44,045 bases of DNA from Nemertoderma westbladi (GCA_032718475.1 JAUCBJ010008656.1:1-44045), one strand, 5' to 3'; shown: positions 9,276 through 21,491, numbered from the stretch's first letter. A program made the numbers and translations. Notes: generated by a model not told the origin, from the sequence alone.

Positions 9276-10903
9276 CCGCTCCCAGAAAATGGGATTTAAT
9301 TCTATAAAATATAAAAAATCACAGTTTCTAAAATATAAAAATACTCTAAACAGTTAGTCTTTCTTGCACGGACAGCGTTTACGCAGTTTTTTGAGGCTAG
9401 CAAGAGTCCTTTTCTCTTTGGGGCGAGCCACTTTACTAGGAGGGCTATAACTCCTGGGTGAAGGGTGCAATACAATTGCATCGGAAGGTTTAGGATTACG
9501 GTCGATGTATCAGCCGGTCGAGGTACCTGGTTGATCTATATCAACCTCAGTGGAACGAGGTCGAACAACCTTGAGAGCGCATTTTAAGACAGCAGCTCTT
9601 ATTGGTCCCTGACGGGTCGTTTGCACGAAAGCGGTAGGTGGACCGTGTGTAGTGAGAAATTTCCTCGGTTTGATGATTCATTTCAACTCGCGTTCTCGGG
9701 CTCTATCGGAATCGATATGCTTCTCCTCGAGCTGATTTTCCTCCGCTTGTTGTTGGAAGCATTCGTCTAAAACTCTTTTAGAGTAGAGTCGTCCAAGTTC
9801 GATATCTTCTTAGAGATTCTGGATTTCCTGATCGAACTGAGATAAAGCTAATTCGTTTACCGCTTGGACTTGCTGCTGCAATTTACGTTTCTCTAAACAA
9901 TTGTAGGTTCCTTTTCCGATCTTTTGACGAATAGTGTCCAACGCGTTTCGTACAACTCTCTCCTCCGCCTCGGTGACAGGTTGTATCGGGTTAAACCGGG
10001 ACAATGATACGGTTGAATGGCGATATTAGATGTCCGCGTCCCAATCTGACTAGGTAAGATGGGCGAATATTTAGGGAGCCCACAACCGGAGTGCCACCGA
10101 CTAATTGTTCGGGTAACACTAGATCTTTGAACAGTGAGTACAGTTCGGGAGGATCCGTGATACTATTAGGATCAAGAGTCTGAGGTCTCACTAGGGAGTG
10201 AGGAGGTCTGACCGAGTATTCCGGAACTCTGATCATAGGTTTATTTAAGAATCATTTGAGTCGAGCGAGCGTAGGTGATACATCGAACAAGTTTCGCTCG
10301 AAACTCCCGTAAATATAGCGAGTAAAACTGTGTTTAGAGCAACGTCTCCGCTGATGTTTATGTCTTTCCGTTTGTTGGTTGGGTCTTGGGCATTCATCGC
10401 AATAATACCAAAGACGCACGTCTTGTAGGGGAAACGCGGGTGATATTTATTCGGTTTTACAATGTTTCTCTCAAGAATTCCAAATATACGTTGGAGTTAC
10501 CGCGTTTATCAGGTTCTTTAACGTCTTCTCTTTCGAGTCGATTTCGAATAGAATTTTCGCATTCGATTTTCAGTTTATCGTTCCGACTCCGCTGGGTAGG
10601 ATATTTAAATAGGGCCATTTCCCTTTCGGTGTCGACATCGTCCGTATCGTGTAAATCGATAGGATGACCAGTAGTTAAGAAGTCCATATGCGTACCATTA
10701 CGATGCGTATAGCGAGCAGTGAATTTTCGATAGTCCAATTCACGAGTGAGTTGCTCCTTGGACATTGGCGGTTTGATATAACGACCATAGTCCTCCATAG
10801 TAGTTGGACCAGAGTCGCCGCGTATTAAGCTATCAACAAATGCTTGCAACGGTAGAGTATATCGCTCCCTGATACCAAGATCATCTTCTATCAACTCAGT
10901 CAT
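9276..10903 (-). pseudogene. Decayed accessory ORF between integrase and 3' LTR, possible zinc finger
   Basis: Coding-like sequence continues across three frames. Segment 1 (10903-10457, 148 aa, from MTELIEDDLGIRERY to YLEFLRETL) is rich in charged residues. After a frameshift near 10440 comes LWYYCDECPRPN with a Cys-x2-Cys-x9-His-x-His-x4-Cys arrangement (10410-10339), then RYIYGSFERNLFDVSPTLAR. After one stop comes segment 3 (10236-9991, MIRVPEYSVRPPHSLVRP...), and after another shift segment 4 (10004-9810), which is helical and Gln/Glu/Lys-rich. From 9809 to 9276 only short remnants remain. No family is recognised. The position after integrase would suit an env-like or accessory gene, but I see no signal peptide or membrane segment. 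Confidence 0.4.
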
Positions 10904-12608
10904 AGCTGCTATATGAGTTTATCAATATTATAATGAGTTTATAATTAGGCTAGCGGGCGTCGCTGCCTACCCCTCACGGCCCCCGGACAGCGCAAGATCC
11001 TCAGCGCTGATGCACTGCCGCCGCTGTGCTTATCGCCAACATAGTAGCTGCACAACGACAACAACAACCAGCGCGAGTCACTCCACTGTCCGTCCCAAGG
11101 GCTAAGATTTACTTCAGGTTCTTACTGCAGAGTTAGGGCTACTTTCATAATTGCGACTCGCTACTGTAAACACACTTTAGTAGTAACATTCACCTATAAA
11201 CGCACAAATTCCACACAACTGTCACAAACCGCACACATTCGGGCCATTTGTCCGTTAGTCAAGTGCCTTCCAGAATGCCACGTTATTATTGGGTATCCTT
11301 GGATACTAGCAGTGTGCTATTTTATTCCTTATGCTATTCAATGGGGCAAGCCTTTATTGTTTTTTTAACTCACTTCTAATTCTAGCGTGGTTGTTGCCAT
11401 GGTGACATTATGGAAAGCTAGCAGTAGAATTAGGGTAATTCTCATGCATACAGATCTGGGATGCTATTTAATAGTAATTCTTTAATTGTCAATATTCCTC
11501 TTTATACATGATTTTATGAATTTTATCGGCTATTGGCTATATATTGGAGATTCTCGCACACTAATACACTTAATAGGGTGAATCTCCGCTCCCATGATCT
11601 ATTAATTAATGGAATTTTGGGAATGTTATAAATTGTATAAAAATGACAATTTATCAAATTCATTAAAAGAGATGAATTTAAATTTATTCCCGTAAATTTT
11701 ATTATTTAATATTAAAATAGACACAATTTTATTCCAGAACATGTCTGGGGACTGGGATCCTTGATTCTAGGAAATTTGTCCTTTTAAGAGTATCGGTAAG
11801 TGCTACGATATCTTAACAGACTAGAATTTTAAAGGATCTAAAATTTTACATATTTTAATTTATAGATTTTCTAGAGTTAACTTGTAAGTAGTTACTCTAT
11901 TGTATTTATTTGACAGATTTTACAAATATTAATAGTTAATATTTAAGATGGGCACCGGTTTATTCCAGAACTTGTCTGGGGACGTTAACCACTGATTCTA
12001 GAATTTTGTCTTTTAAGTATATCGGTGGGTGCCGCGATATCTTAATCGACTAGAATTACAGATGGTCAAAGGGTTTAACAGATTTATTTGCGTTCTACGC
12101 TACTGTTAAAGGGACATCACGCTACTATATGTATTATTTAATATACGGTATGAGAGCAATATCGCAAGAAGCAATGTCAGTGAGAAGAGGCAAGTCGTTT
12201 CCAAGGTCTACCCAGAGCTTGGTTTAGCCGAGACACGAGGATCTGAATTTTGCATTCCTAATACTCTACTTACCAATAATACTTGAATATAGTAGGAGCT
12301 TTATTGTACTTTAATAAGTACGGATATTTCATCTTACTGTAGTCACGTATTTATAATGTAATACGGACAGTAAGGAAAGAGAAAAAGAATTATTTCTCGC
12401 CGTCGCACTAAATATATAATATATAAGTAATTAAGTAATAAGACTAATATATATTGCACTAATCTACTAGATAATCGCTAAAATAACATTCTACTAAATA
12501 AAATTAAAGAAAACGATTATAATAAAATTACATAATAATACATACATAAATATAAAATAATAAAAACAAATATAAAATAATATAGTCACACACCCACTCC
12601 AGACGCTG
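10904..12608. other. Non-coding stretch between integrase and accessory ORF
   Basis: No ORF worth naming. About 10950-11110 is a G+C-rich patch; the rest is AT-rich, and 12400-12600 is nearly pure A/T. It contains one imperfect direct repeat, listed separately. Confidence 0.5.
11727..12070. repeat. Imperfect direct repeat, 232-bp spacing
   Basis: TTTATTCCAGAACATGTCTG near 11728 recurs as TTTATTCCAGAACTTGTCTG near 11960. Both are followed by GGGGAC, CTGATTCTAG or GATTCTAGG, TTTGTC and a TATCGGTRRGTGCYRCGATA block, then GACTAGAATT. Each copy is about 110-120 bp. Function unknown. Confidence 0.75.
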
Positions 12609-14262
12609 TCACGTTGGGGAGTCCCTAGATGTTTCTTGGATTAGGGAGGTGGTCGTGGGAAGAGTATCTTGCCTTCCATAGTTTCCGGAGAGTTCTCTGT
12701 CTCTTTCCAGTAAACATAAACGACCAACTGGGCGATTGAGCTGCTGCGTCTCGAAGACCATTCCCGGTTTCTTAAAGTTACGTCGCATGACGACGAGTTC
12801 TACCGATTGCACCAAACCATCATCCGAGATATGTCTCGATGATACGACCTGTCTGCCACCGCTTACGTGGAAGATCTGAATCCACAATAAGGACCATGTC
12901 TCCGGTGCTGACGTTTTCTTGGTGCGCAAACCACTTAGTTCGAAGTTGTAGCGTAGGCAGATAATGTTTTTCGAAATGGTCAGCGAAACGACGGGATAAC
13001 AACTGCGTAAGTTGCCAAGTTTGCCGGCAGTATTCGTCTCCGTCCGTGATTTCCGATCGTGGGAGCATGGCTACAGGTTTCTTCAGTAGGAAGTGCGCGG
13101 GTGTTAGCGCTTCCAGGGAATCGGGACTCGATGAGACTGGCATAAGCGGTCTCTCGTTGAGATAGGCGGCGATTTCCTCCATTAACGTCCGCAAAAGTTC
13201 GTTGGTGAGATACGCGGGGCACGGCACTATAAAGTGAAATGCTGTCTTCACGCTCCTGATTAATCTCTCCCAACTTCCTCCCCACCAAGGGGCGTCGGCA
13301 GCGTTGAAGGTCCAGCTAGACGCTGTTACCCTTAGCTGATCGTCCACCTGTCTCTGGTTCCAATCTTTGACGTAAGCCTTGATTTCATTGTTGGCACCAA
13401 TGAAGTTCGTTCCCTTATCAGATCTCATCGTGTTACTAGTTCCAAAGTGAGCGTTCTGTCGGCGTAAGCTCAATATGAAGCTATTGGTAGATAAATCGTT
13501 CACCATATCGAGATGGATAGCTCTACAAGTCATACAGACAAAGATGACACACCATCTCTTGACTATAGTCCTAGCACGATATACTTCAATAGGGCCAAAT
13601 AAATCCACACCGGTATTTGTGAAGGGTGGTTCATAGAAGCTTAATCGTTTCCTAGGTAATTCTGCCTCTCGCTGTGTTAAAGGCCTACTGAATGCTTTCC
13701 TACAGGGTATGCAGTTCCTAAGAACTTGGTTCAGAGCTCTACGGGGTTTATAATAATAATAGCGAGTTCGAATTTCGCTAAGAACTCGTTCTCTACCGGC
13801 ATGATAAAGCTTACTGTGAACGTCTACAATCATCTTGATTTGTATTTCAAGATTTCTAATGAGTATGGGAAACTTAGTGTCAAAGGATAATGGAGCATTA
13901 GTTAATCTTCCTCCAACACGTATTAACCCATCTATCATTGTGCTAGAGAAATGATCCCTTAAGCGCATCTGTGGATTTCTCAACAACAGGAAATACTTAT
14001 CGGAATCCTCATAGCATTGCAGGAGTCTCAGTATCTGCTTATTGGTTTCTTCATGCTCCTGGTAACTGATCTTCTCCTTAAGAAACTTGTCGGATATCTT
14101 GTATTTGGGAAGATCTTTAACAACATGGACGTGCGCAGATGTCGGTGGAGCGGTATCACTAGCGATCTTCGTCCTGGAGTAGTGATGATGAAAACATCGC
14201 TTTAAATAAGCAACGGCCTTACAAAGCCGATTCCAGGAGCTATAGTGAATACCGGTATACAC
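12609..14262 (-). pseudogene. BEL/Pao integrase (Pol C-terminus), one frameshift
   Basis: The main frame (14262-12820) starts in the SSWNRLCKAVAYLKR segment typical of BEL Pol just before integrase. The HHCC zinc-binding region is intact (HSKLYH ... CIPC), as is the catalytic triad: D of GVDLFGP, D of RSDKGTNF and E of GGSWERLIRSVK. The C-terminal GDMVLIVDSDLPRKRWQ block is characteristic of BEL/Pao. A frameshift near 12830 moves the end (DDGLVQSVELV ... LNRPVGRLCLLE) into a second frame that stops at 12609. The Met at 14262 lies at the junction with leader sequence, so the true start (gag to RNase H) has been deleted. Integration chemistry could be intact in the core, but the copy is not autonomous. 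Confidence 0.85.
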
Positions 14263-16030
14263 TTATAGTATATATATAAGTATTATTACAGACTAGGTTT
14301 GTCACAGAATACCGGTATATAATTTCAGCACAAATATATATAAATATATAATAAGCCTATCGTGAATACCGGTATACAGCTTACACTTATAATGTATATA
14401 TAAGTATAATTATAGACTAGAATTAATTACAGAATACCGGTATATAATTTCAGCTTAAATTTATAGAAATAAATATAATAAGCCTATTGTAAATACCGGT
14501 ATGTCAATTATTTTAGAATAATTGAATTTCTGAATTTAAGGGGTTACTTGGTTACTTTACTTTACTTTATTACCGTTATTTAAGCAGTAGTCCAACTGAT
14601 ATTAACACCTAATTGTTGTATGACAGGCCTACTATTTTATAAATCGGTTTGAGTTGATTTATAATATATATACCCGTATAATGGGTTTTTGTCAATATTT
14701 GAAATAAATGTTATTATTTCTGGGAAGGAGTCACTACACAGAAGCTGTACGCTCTCAGTGAAGTGCTACTTGTTGGACACTAAAACAAATAATTCTAATT
14801 TGCCTAAGTTACTTATTGCTACAAATTACGTATAATTGCGGGGTGATATTACAATCTCTAAGTAAACACAAAAATTACAAGTACAAATTTTTAGGTTAAT
14901 TTTACAAGAAGTCTACAAACCAGCCTAACAAAGGGTTAGAATATCTGGTTATTACAACGGACAGGATAATACGGTATTTGAAAATAATAAAGCAGTAGTA
15001 AATATACTGCGTTGTCCAGATAGGAAAAATACCACCGTCTGACGACTTATAGCCGTATCGCTAAAAGTACTACGTTATGTTTCACGGAGTGTTCCTACCT
15101 AGAAGTTAATTACCGCGGCCTACCAGAGCCAATGTGCCTATTAACCCCTCTTACAACACAAAAATACTGCCTACACACTAATTACCTTCGGAAAGCACTG
15201 TACACTAAACCCTAAATTAGGTACAAGCACTTATACAACAAATAACCAGCAGTTAAAAATACTTGAACAGCTAAAGGAACCACGGTATCTGCCGGAGTGA
15301 CCAAAGCATAAAATCTCCAGTCTTTACCTACGCCAAACAGCCCTGATGTAGTACCGGGGTTAATTTAACTATAACGGTATATATAACAAGCACAATTACT
15401 GTAGGAATAAACTTGGGGGTATGAATGTTGCGAATAATCGCATAAACTCTGAATAATAAATATTACGCTACCCTTACAGACTACACAAACAAAAATACAG
15501 ACCAAACGCTGGCAGACTACTATCAAGCCTAAATAAACCAGAGTATATGCAGACTCCGAAATGGTTAGTTAGTATGCGTTCTAACCGAGTAGTACGACTT
15601 ATTCTTTCAGGGGGGATTTGATTTACCTTACAGCACTGGATGCCACCCACTTTCCTAACTAGTACTTTATCGGACATACACTCTACACACACTGCAATCT
15701 CTTCAGACTTAACAACAGTCAGACAACAGTCCAGCCTACAAATTATCTGTACAATCTGGGCAGGCTTATACGTCTTCTGCTCAATATTAACTTATAGATA
15801 AATAAAACTGACAGAAATAAGTAAAATCTCAATAAAAAACCAGGGCGGCCGTCCCTGATTAAATATTAAGACCTACCGGTATATAATTATCAAAAACGAA
15901 TAATACTGCTGTACCTGTACTGCTGTAAGTACCGGTTCGGGTGGTTAGGTAGTCAGGCCTATTGGTTACCGGTCGACCGGTACTTTTGCCCTTTATTGCC
16001 TACGTGCAATAAAGAAGCTATAACTGTTAT
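14250..16030 (-). mobile_element. Untranslated leader of the right BEL/Pao-type element
   Basis: Aligns along its length with 2371-4568 in the same orientation (shared AATACCGGTAT starts, TTATTTCTGGG, TGCGTTGTCCAGATAGG). It lacks the 289-bp duplication and most of the 38-bp repeats of the left copy. No ORF is supported. Confidence 0.55.
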
Positions 16031-17210
16031 TGTTCGCGCTTTTAGACCTTTAGCAGTTTAACCTGCCAAATTTAGGTGTCTTCTAGGTTATAAATCGACT
16101 TTAGCCTATGATGAGTATTTGATACACTACATTAGCCGAAGCCATCCTATGCGCGACCATTCACCCGTTGGATATACCCGGGAGACTGGATTCGGAAGCT
16201 CTGACTTTATTGCGGTGTAGGCCTACTGTATTATTCGATTGATCGTTAATATATAATCTCTGACAAATATTATTCACTTTCAGGAAATATTAACAGTTCC
16301 TTTAGGACGTGGCGCTCTAAGTATGTAAACAGAGTTATGACTTACACTAAACACAACGGGATGGCTAATGATTCACGTATAAAGCGCATTCTTTAGGAGA
16401 TGCTTTGTTATCTGTCACAGTCATGCACACTACTGCACAATGCGGCACACCGATCTGCCGACCTTCACTAATTTTAGTCACATATAAAGAGAACAGCAAC
16501 TGACACCTGTAGGGCCTATGAAATAGCATTAAATTCACTCCAAAACCACTTTAATGTAAGTCGCAATTGCTATATGTAACCGGTCTCTCACCTTCAGTAT
16601 ATCAAGAAGATTGGGGTTTTATGGTTATTTATCGATATTCTCCAAATATAACAATATTCCATCAACTGATACAATTAATAACCGACAGTAAATAGCAGTA
16701 AAATAATGCAGTGAAAGGTACGGCGAGTCTGGTATGCCAGGTATGGCAGACTGAGTTGAGTTGATAACAGTTATACGTTTCTATAATCAAAGCCGTTCTA
16801 ATGTTTGGCTAAAGTCTGAAACACAGAATAATTCCACAGCCGGTGTTCTGGCATCAGGAAAAAAGGTAAACGTAAACCATAATGCATTGCGCGATTTCCC
16901 GGAGGTTTCTGTACAAATAAAATGAAAATCGCTCTGATTGGTCGACCGAACAAAGAACAAAGAAAAAGTTACACGTGTACATATCAGCTGATAGATGTCG
17001 TCATCTGAACTATACTGTATCAAGAGTATTTTGGCGTATTGCGACATAAAATCGCTAGTTATGTCCGCTAAAGTACACATACAGAAGAAATGGCTTTTTA
17101 TGTCCACTAAAACACCGGTACAGTAAGGAAATGGCTTTTTATGTCCGCTAAAACACCTACAGAGTACTTTGCGGGGAAAATGACTAGCTAATTCCGCAAA
17201 AGCCTTTACA
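16031..17210 (-). mobile_element. LTR copy 2 (proposed 5' LTR of the right element)
   Basis: On the minus strand it starts TGTAAAGGCTTTTGCGG at 17210 and ends AAAGCGCGAACA at 16031. It is about 1.18 kb and closely similar to 8102-9275. Immediately after it (minus strand) comes ATAACAGTTATAG rather than a TGG-type primer binding site, so priming is unexplained. Confidence 0.6.
16787..17107 (-). CDS. 106-aa ORF inside the LTR, counterpart of 8854-9171
   Basis: Same frame and ends as the ORF in the other LTR (SDFHFICTETSGKSRNALW and FSQTLERL at the C-terminus). It differs by a four-residue insertion near the N-terminus and a three-residue deletion in the middle. No known domain. Confidence 0.3.
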   Translation of the reverse strand: MDIKSHFFCMCTLADITSDFMSQYAKILLIQYSSDDDIYQLICTRVTFSLFFVRSTNQSDFHFICTETSGKSRNALWFTFTFFPDARTPAVELFCVSDFSQTLERL

Positions 17211-17785
17211 CATCATCTGATATATTCACAGGTTATTGTTAGGTCTTAGGTCCGGTACAGTAAAGCTGTAGAATTTTAAAACAATAGCTGATTTACATTT
17301 TACAATGTTGTAATTTATAAATATTCAAACATCTAGTTTATAGTGGGCAAAGAACATATACCGTAGCGTGGGGTGACATGAGACTAGGGGGAGGCTTGAG
17401 ACAGCAATTTATAAATAATGTTGAAGTGTGATTATGCGAAGACAGATGATTTTCAGTGCGGTTGGAAAAAGCATTTCCTGAAAGCTAAATAGTTCGCCTA
17501 TGTAAATGTACTAATTACTACCATAATATTAGATACTATTCGAAGTTAATTGCGAAAAAGAGTTTCGGTTTTTTACCCCACTTTCCAATAGCCCAAAAAA
17601 TTTCAGATTGCAACGGATGCTCATTCCTTTTCTCAGTTGTGTTTTTTTACATCATATTCAGCAACATTTTATCTTTATAATTTGATTTTAGTTTTCTATC
17701 AATTCTTCTTTGTTTAAGGTTAGCAGCGAATAATTGATCAGTACCTCTATTTTGGGGTGACTTTAGACACTAATGGTTTGACGGT
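17211..17785. other. Unassigned AT-rich spacer
   Basis: Lies between the right LTR and the LINE fragment. I see no ORF, RNA or repeat here beyond short homopolymers. Confidence 0.4.
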
Positions 17786-18932
17786 TTGATGGTTCTAGAA
17801 TCCTGTAATGAGTGGTTGATTGATAATAAGCTATCCATTCACTACGGTAAGACTGAAAGTATTTTGTTTGGTTCCAAAAGAAAGTTAAAGAAGGTAACTA
17901 AGTTTGAAGTCACTAGTAATGGACATAAGATTGAAAATAAAAAGGAAGTTAAATATTTAGGCGCCACATTGGATAACTGCTTATCAGGAGAAAGTACAGT
18001 GAAAAATATTTTCTCGAAAGTTAACAGTAGGCTTAGGTTTCTATACAGAAATAAAAATAGTTTAAACACCGACACCCGCAAGTTACTTTGCTCTTATTTA
18101 ATACAGTGTCACATGGACTATGCGTGCTCTTCTTATGGTATGAAGGCTTAACCAAACAGCTTAAATGTAAATTACAAGTAGCTCAGAATAAAGTAGTACG
18201 ATTTATTAAAGACTACAAACCTAGGCACCACCTAACTCCAGATGACGTTTCTGAATCTGGACTACTTAACTTAGATAGTAGAGTTAAGCAGCTACGCCTT
18301 AACCATGTGCATAAAGTGTATAATGGTATATTTCCCAATTACCTAAAACAAAAATTCAACAGAGTACGCGATACACACTCTTACAGTACCAGAGCTAGTG
18401 CTTCAAACTTATACCTCCCGAATTGTAAATCCTTTGAATCTGATACTTTCTTTTTTAACGGTATTAAAAATTGGAACGCTCTGCCTAATGAAATTAAAAA
18501 CCTAAATAATCAACATTCTTTTAAATCTGCAGTTAAATCTCACCTCCGTATGCAATGTAAAAATAGGTACAATAGTCCTACAGTAAGTTATTAGTTTAAT
18601 AATTATTTACTATTTATACTGTAATTACGTTTTATAATAAATTGTTCTGTACATTACATCTTTATCGTTGAGTCGGGCATTGTCACGCTCTCGGTAAAGT
18701 TGTACATGCACATAGTGTAATTACGTTTTATATTGGTTTTAGGTTAGCGTAGTGTAATATTGTATTTGTAACCAAGTAACATAAAGGACCCCCTTGGAAA
18801 TACGCTGCAAAGCTTTAGGGGTAATCCTATATGTTATGTTGGACAATACCTTTATACCGGTACATTGTTTGGTGTATTTGTTATTGTTTTTACATAATGT
18901 ATAAATAAATCTATCTATCTATCTATCTATCT
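17786..18932 (+). pseudogene. 3' end of a CR1-like non-LTR retrotransposon (LINE)
   Basis: The C-terminal part of ORF2 lies in two frames: 17786-18151 (CNEWLIDNKLSIHYGKTESI, then VKYLGATLDNCLSG, post-RT thumb region) and 18088-18594 (LQVAQNKVVRFIKDYKPRHH, then FFNGIKNWNALPNEIKNLN). Both are typical of the CR1/L2/Jockey group. The catalytic part is missing by 5' truncation, and a frameshift lies near 18120-18150. A 3' UTR of about 310 bp follows, ending in a CTAT repeat at 18910-18932, the kind of short tandem tail seen in this LINE group. Confidence 0.8.
18910..18932. repeat. CTAT microsatellite at the LINE 3' end
   Basis: Five to six tandem CTAT units directly after AATAAAT. Probably the 3' tail of the LINE, which marks its insertion border. 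Confidence 0.85.
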
Positions 18933-19569
18933 TGACGGACGTAAGATAACAAATGCAACGCGAACGCATGTATAGTATAATTAAATAAGATAACTAGGCT
19001 TGCGGTTTTAAACTCAACAAAAACTTTGTTTATTTAATATTCATATTTGCAATAATTGTAATATAATGCAGCACATAATACAGTAATAAATAAGGTGGAA
19101 TTGTTAATAATACGATTTCTAATGTTTGTCTACTTAACTGAATAATATGCAGTGTAATTTTCTAATATTGGTCTACTTCTACTGTATATAAAAATCCGGG
19201 TGCCATTATTTTATCTACACAGAAACTTAAGTGACTTACTTTTTAAACTTCACTAAAACTCTGTTTATTAATATTCATATTTGTAATAATAATTGTAATG
19301 TAGTAATGCAGTAAGTAGCTACTGTAGCAGTCAGAACCGTATATAATTCAGTAATAATGCCTAATTGTTAATAATACATTTCTAATATTGGTCTACTTTC
19401 TACTTAACAAAACAATCTTATGTTTATCTTCACTAATTTTGTTATAAAAATAATGAAAATTGCTGTAAAACAAACTATCCATGTATTGAATATATGGGGT
19501 TTGTTTTATGGCAAATTTTTTTAAAATATGCACAGTGTCTCATCTCACCCCTTAACATGGTTAAAATGA
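18933..19569. repeat. AT-rich region with a direct repeat of about 235 bp spacing
   Basis: The block around 19017-19140 (CTTTGTTTATTTAATATTCA, then TGTTAATAATACGATTTCTA) recurs around 19250-19400 (CTGTTTATTAATATTCATAT, then GTTAATAATACATTTCTAAT). No coding potential seen. Confidence 0.55.
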
Positions 19570-20378
19570 TACACCATGTCCCGTAATATAGTGTCATTTT
19601 CTGATGACACGGACCCCCCCCCCCCCCCCCCCCCCAGATTTTTCTACAAATCTTTATCATATTGCTTGAAATTTGAAACACAACTATTCCTTTTGTCTTT
19701 AAATTTTTTTTATAAGAGTTTTAAAAAAGTGTCTTTTACAAAATCACACCCTCCGTATCGTGGCCATTCTTCACATTAGACGTAATTTTTTCATTCAAAG
19801 ATTTTCGTTCAAAGATTGCAAGAATTATTGTTCGCAGCAGGCCATTTATTCTATCTAATAAATACACAAAATTCTAGAATGTGTTATTTATTTTATGAGT
19901 TGGTTGGAAACAGCGGTACTCCTATCCAATATATCTTTGCGTAGCTATTCATACATAAACAAAATGTTCCAGAACATCGTTTATTTATTAAATGGAATAA
20001 ATGGCCTGCAGTGAACAATAATTCTTGCAATCTTTGAACGCCTATATCTCAGCTGTTTCTCAACGAAATTCAGATATTGTTACATATTTGGAATCCTTGC
20101 AACGCAAGCTTTCTAATGATATGAAAAAATTATGACTAATGTGAAGAATGGCCACGATACGGAGGGTGCGATTTTGCAAAAGACACTTTTTTAAAACGCT
20201 TATAAAAAATTTAAAGGCAAAATCGAAAATTCCGGCTTCATGGGGTCAACCACGGTGAGTTGAACTAGGTTGTGTTTCAAATTTGCAAGCAATATGATAA
20301 AGATTTGTAGAAAAAGTTGGGGGGGGGGGGGGGGTCCGTGTCATCAGAAAATGACACTATATTACGGATCATGGTACA
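19570..20378. mobile_element. Large foldback element A with poly-C/poly-G arms
   Basis: The two arms are inverted copies of about 210-240 bp. The left starts TACACCATGTCCCGTAATAT. The right, reversed, starts TGTACCATGATCCGTAATAT. Each arm then has GTGTCATTTTCTGATGACAC, a homopolymer (22 C at 19614-19635; 16 G at 20319-20334), a TTTCTACAAATCTTTATCAT block, and AAGTGTCTTTT near the inner end. The core is itself partly palindromic around CTAGAA, with GGCCATTTATTCTAT on one side and ATGGAATAAATGGCC on the other. No transposase. A second member is at 26347-28510. Confidence 0.8.
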
Positions 20379-20623
20379 CTTACAGATGTATTCGAGACTA
20401 ATTTCTATAACCGGACCATAAAATAACAGAGAATTTTGATTTTGAGAGATAATTATGACCTTGCAGTCCAATACCAGATTATTGTGCTATTTATGTCGGA
20501 AACAGCTGTTTTAGAGTTATGTTTAGTTCGTTTTTGTTAGCATGTTTCGAATATATTGAATAAGACATGTATCATGTTATTATAACTTTTTGTTGGGCAC
20601 AGCTTCTCAAATTCGGCAATACG

Positions 20624-20695
20624 TCCAGGTGGAATCGAACTGGTGACCTCCGGGTTGGAAGTCTAACGCTCTAACCATTCAGCTAGCGGCTCAGG
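20624..20695 (-). repeat. tRNA-derived sequence (tRNA pseudogene or SINE head)
   Basis: On the minus strand it has a pol III A-box-like run (TAGCTGAATGGTTAGAGCG), a would-be anticodon loop CTTCCAA, and a good B box (AGTTCGATTCC) at normal spacing. The D stem pairs partly. The anticodon and T stems do not pair, so it is not a working tRNA. The loop would read as glycine (TCC). No clear SINE body or tail was traced. Confidence 0.6.
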
Positions 20696-21361
20696 TAAGA
20701 GGTAGATCGTGATACTATATGATACCTTGTATGTCCGCAATATATTATGTATCATATATCTTGTATGTATCATGTATCTCACAAACTGGTTGACAGCCAA
20801 TAATAATTTTCCTGCAATAAATCCAGTCCTAAAGTGTTACAAACATTCAAACACTCATGTGACTCAAACACATTCGAACACAAACATTTTTTAAAAATTT
20901 TATAAAAAGTGTCTCCGATGAGTACTCCTAAATGGCTGGTCAACGATGCAATACCTATATATTATTATCATTACGAAGTTGTAAAGTCAAGATCCGAATC
21001 CACAAATGTTCTTGCTTTGGATCTTCCCTGGACGTACTGAAAAATCCAGGGGTTCAAAGGTCTAATAAGTCAAGCCGTTCTAAATGCGATCTCAACTACC
21101 GGTCAAACAGTAGTCTTCCCTCTAAGATCCGCCAACCACTGCTAAACCCCCACGAACAGTGGAAGAATCAATAAACTTCCTATTCTCGGGTGTACAGGAC
21201 AGCTGCTGCTAACCACAGCAAATATGTAACCTCACCAGGGCAACGGTCTCCACTTGGGATGGAATCAATTTTGTTACTCAATAAATGAAGCCTTACTAAC
21301 CGACAGACAATCTGTAGATCAGAGTGCGTGCAAGGGCGCGGGTTCATTTTATTTTGGCAGT
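20696..21361. other. No gene seen
   Basis: Mixed sequence without coding support. The short frame at 20932-21174 has no recognisable content. Confidence 0.4.
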
Positions 21362-21491
21362 GATTTTTTATGTCCTTTTATTTGACTTGTTTTGTCCTCC
21401 TTTTTTTACGAATTGTGCATAATGACTTTTGTTGTCCCTTTAATGACTTTTGTTGTCCTTTTAATGACTTTTTATGTATGTATTTCTTCAA

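Larger units (their letters stand above)
8102..17210 (-). mobile_element. Internally deleted BEL/Pao-type LTR retrotransposon, two LTRs
   Basis: Proposed layout on the minus strand: 5' LTR 17210-16031, leader 16030-14250, integrase 14262-12609, non-coding 12608-10904, accessory ORF 10903-9800, 3' LTR 9275-8102. The two LTRs resemble each other more than either resembles the copy at 4569-5727, which supports pairing them. Gag, protease, RT and RNase H are missing: the leader runs straight into the BEL SSWNRL segment that normally follows RNase H. No matching target-site duplication is visible (GCGGC before 8102 against CATCA after 17210), so recombination between elements is possible. Confidence 0.5.

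Noticed and set aside
8102-17210. Intact LTR element confirmed by target-site duplication
   Set aside because: The 5 bp outside each LTR differ (GCGGC and CATCA), so pairing rests on LTR similarity and gene order only.
20624-20695. Functional tRNA-Gly gene
   Set aside because: A and B boxes are present, but the anticodon and T stems do not pair.
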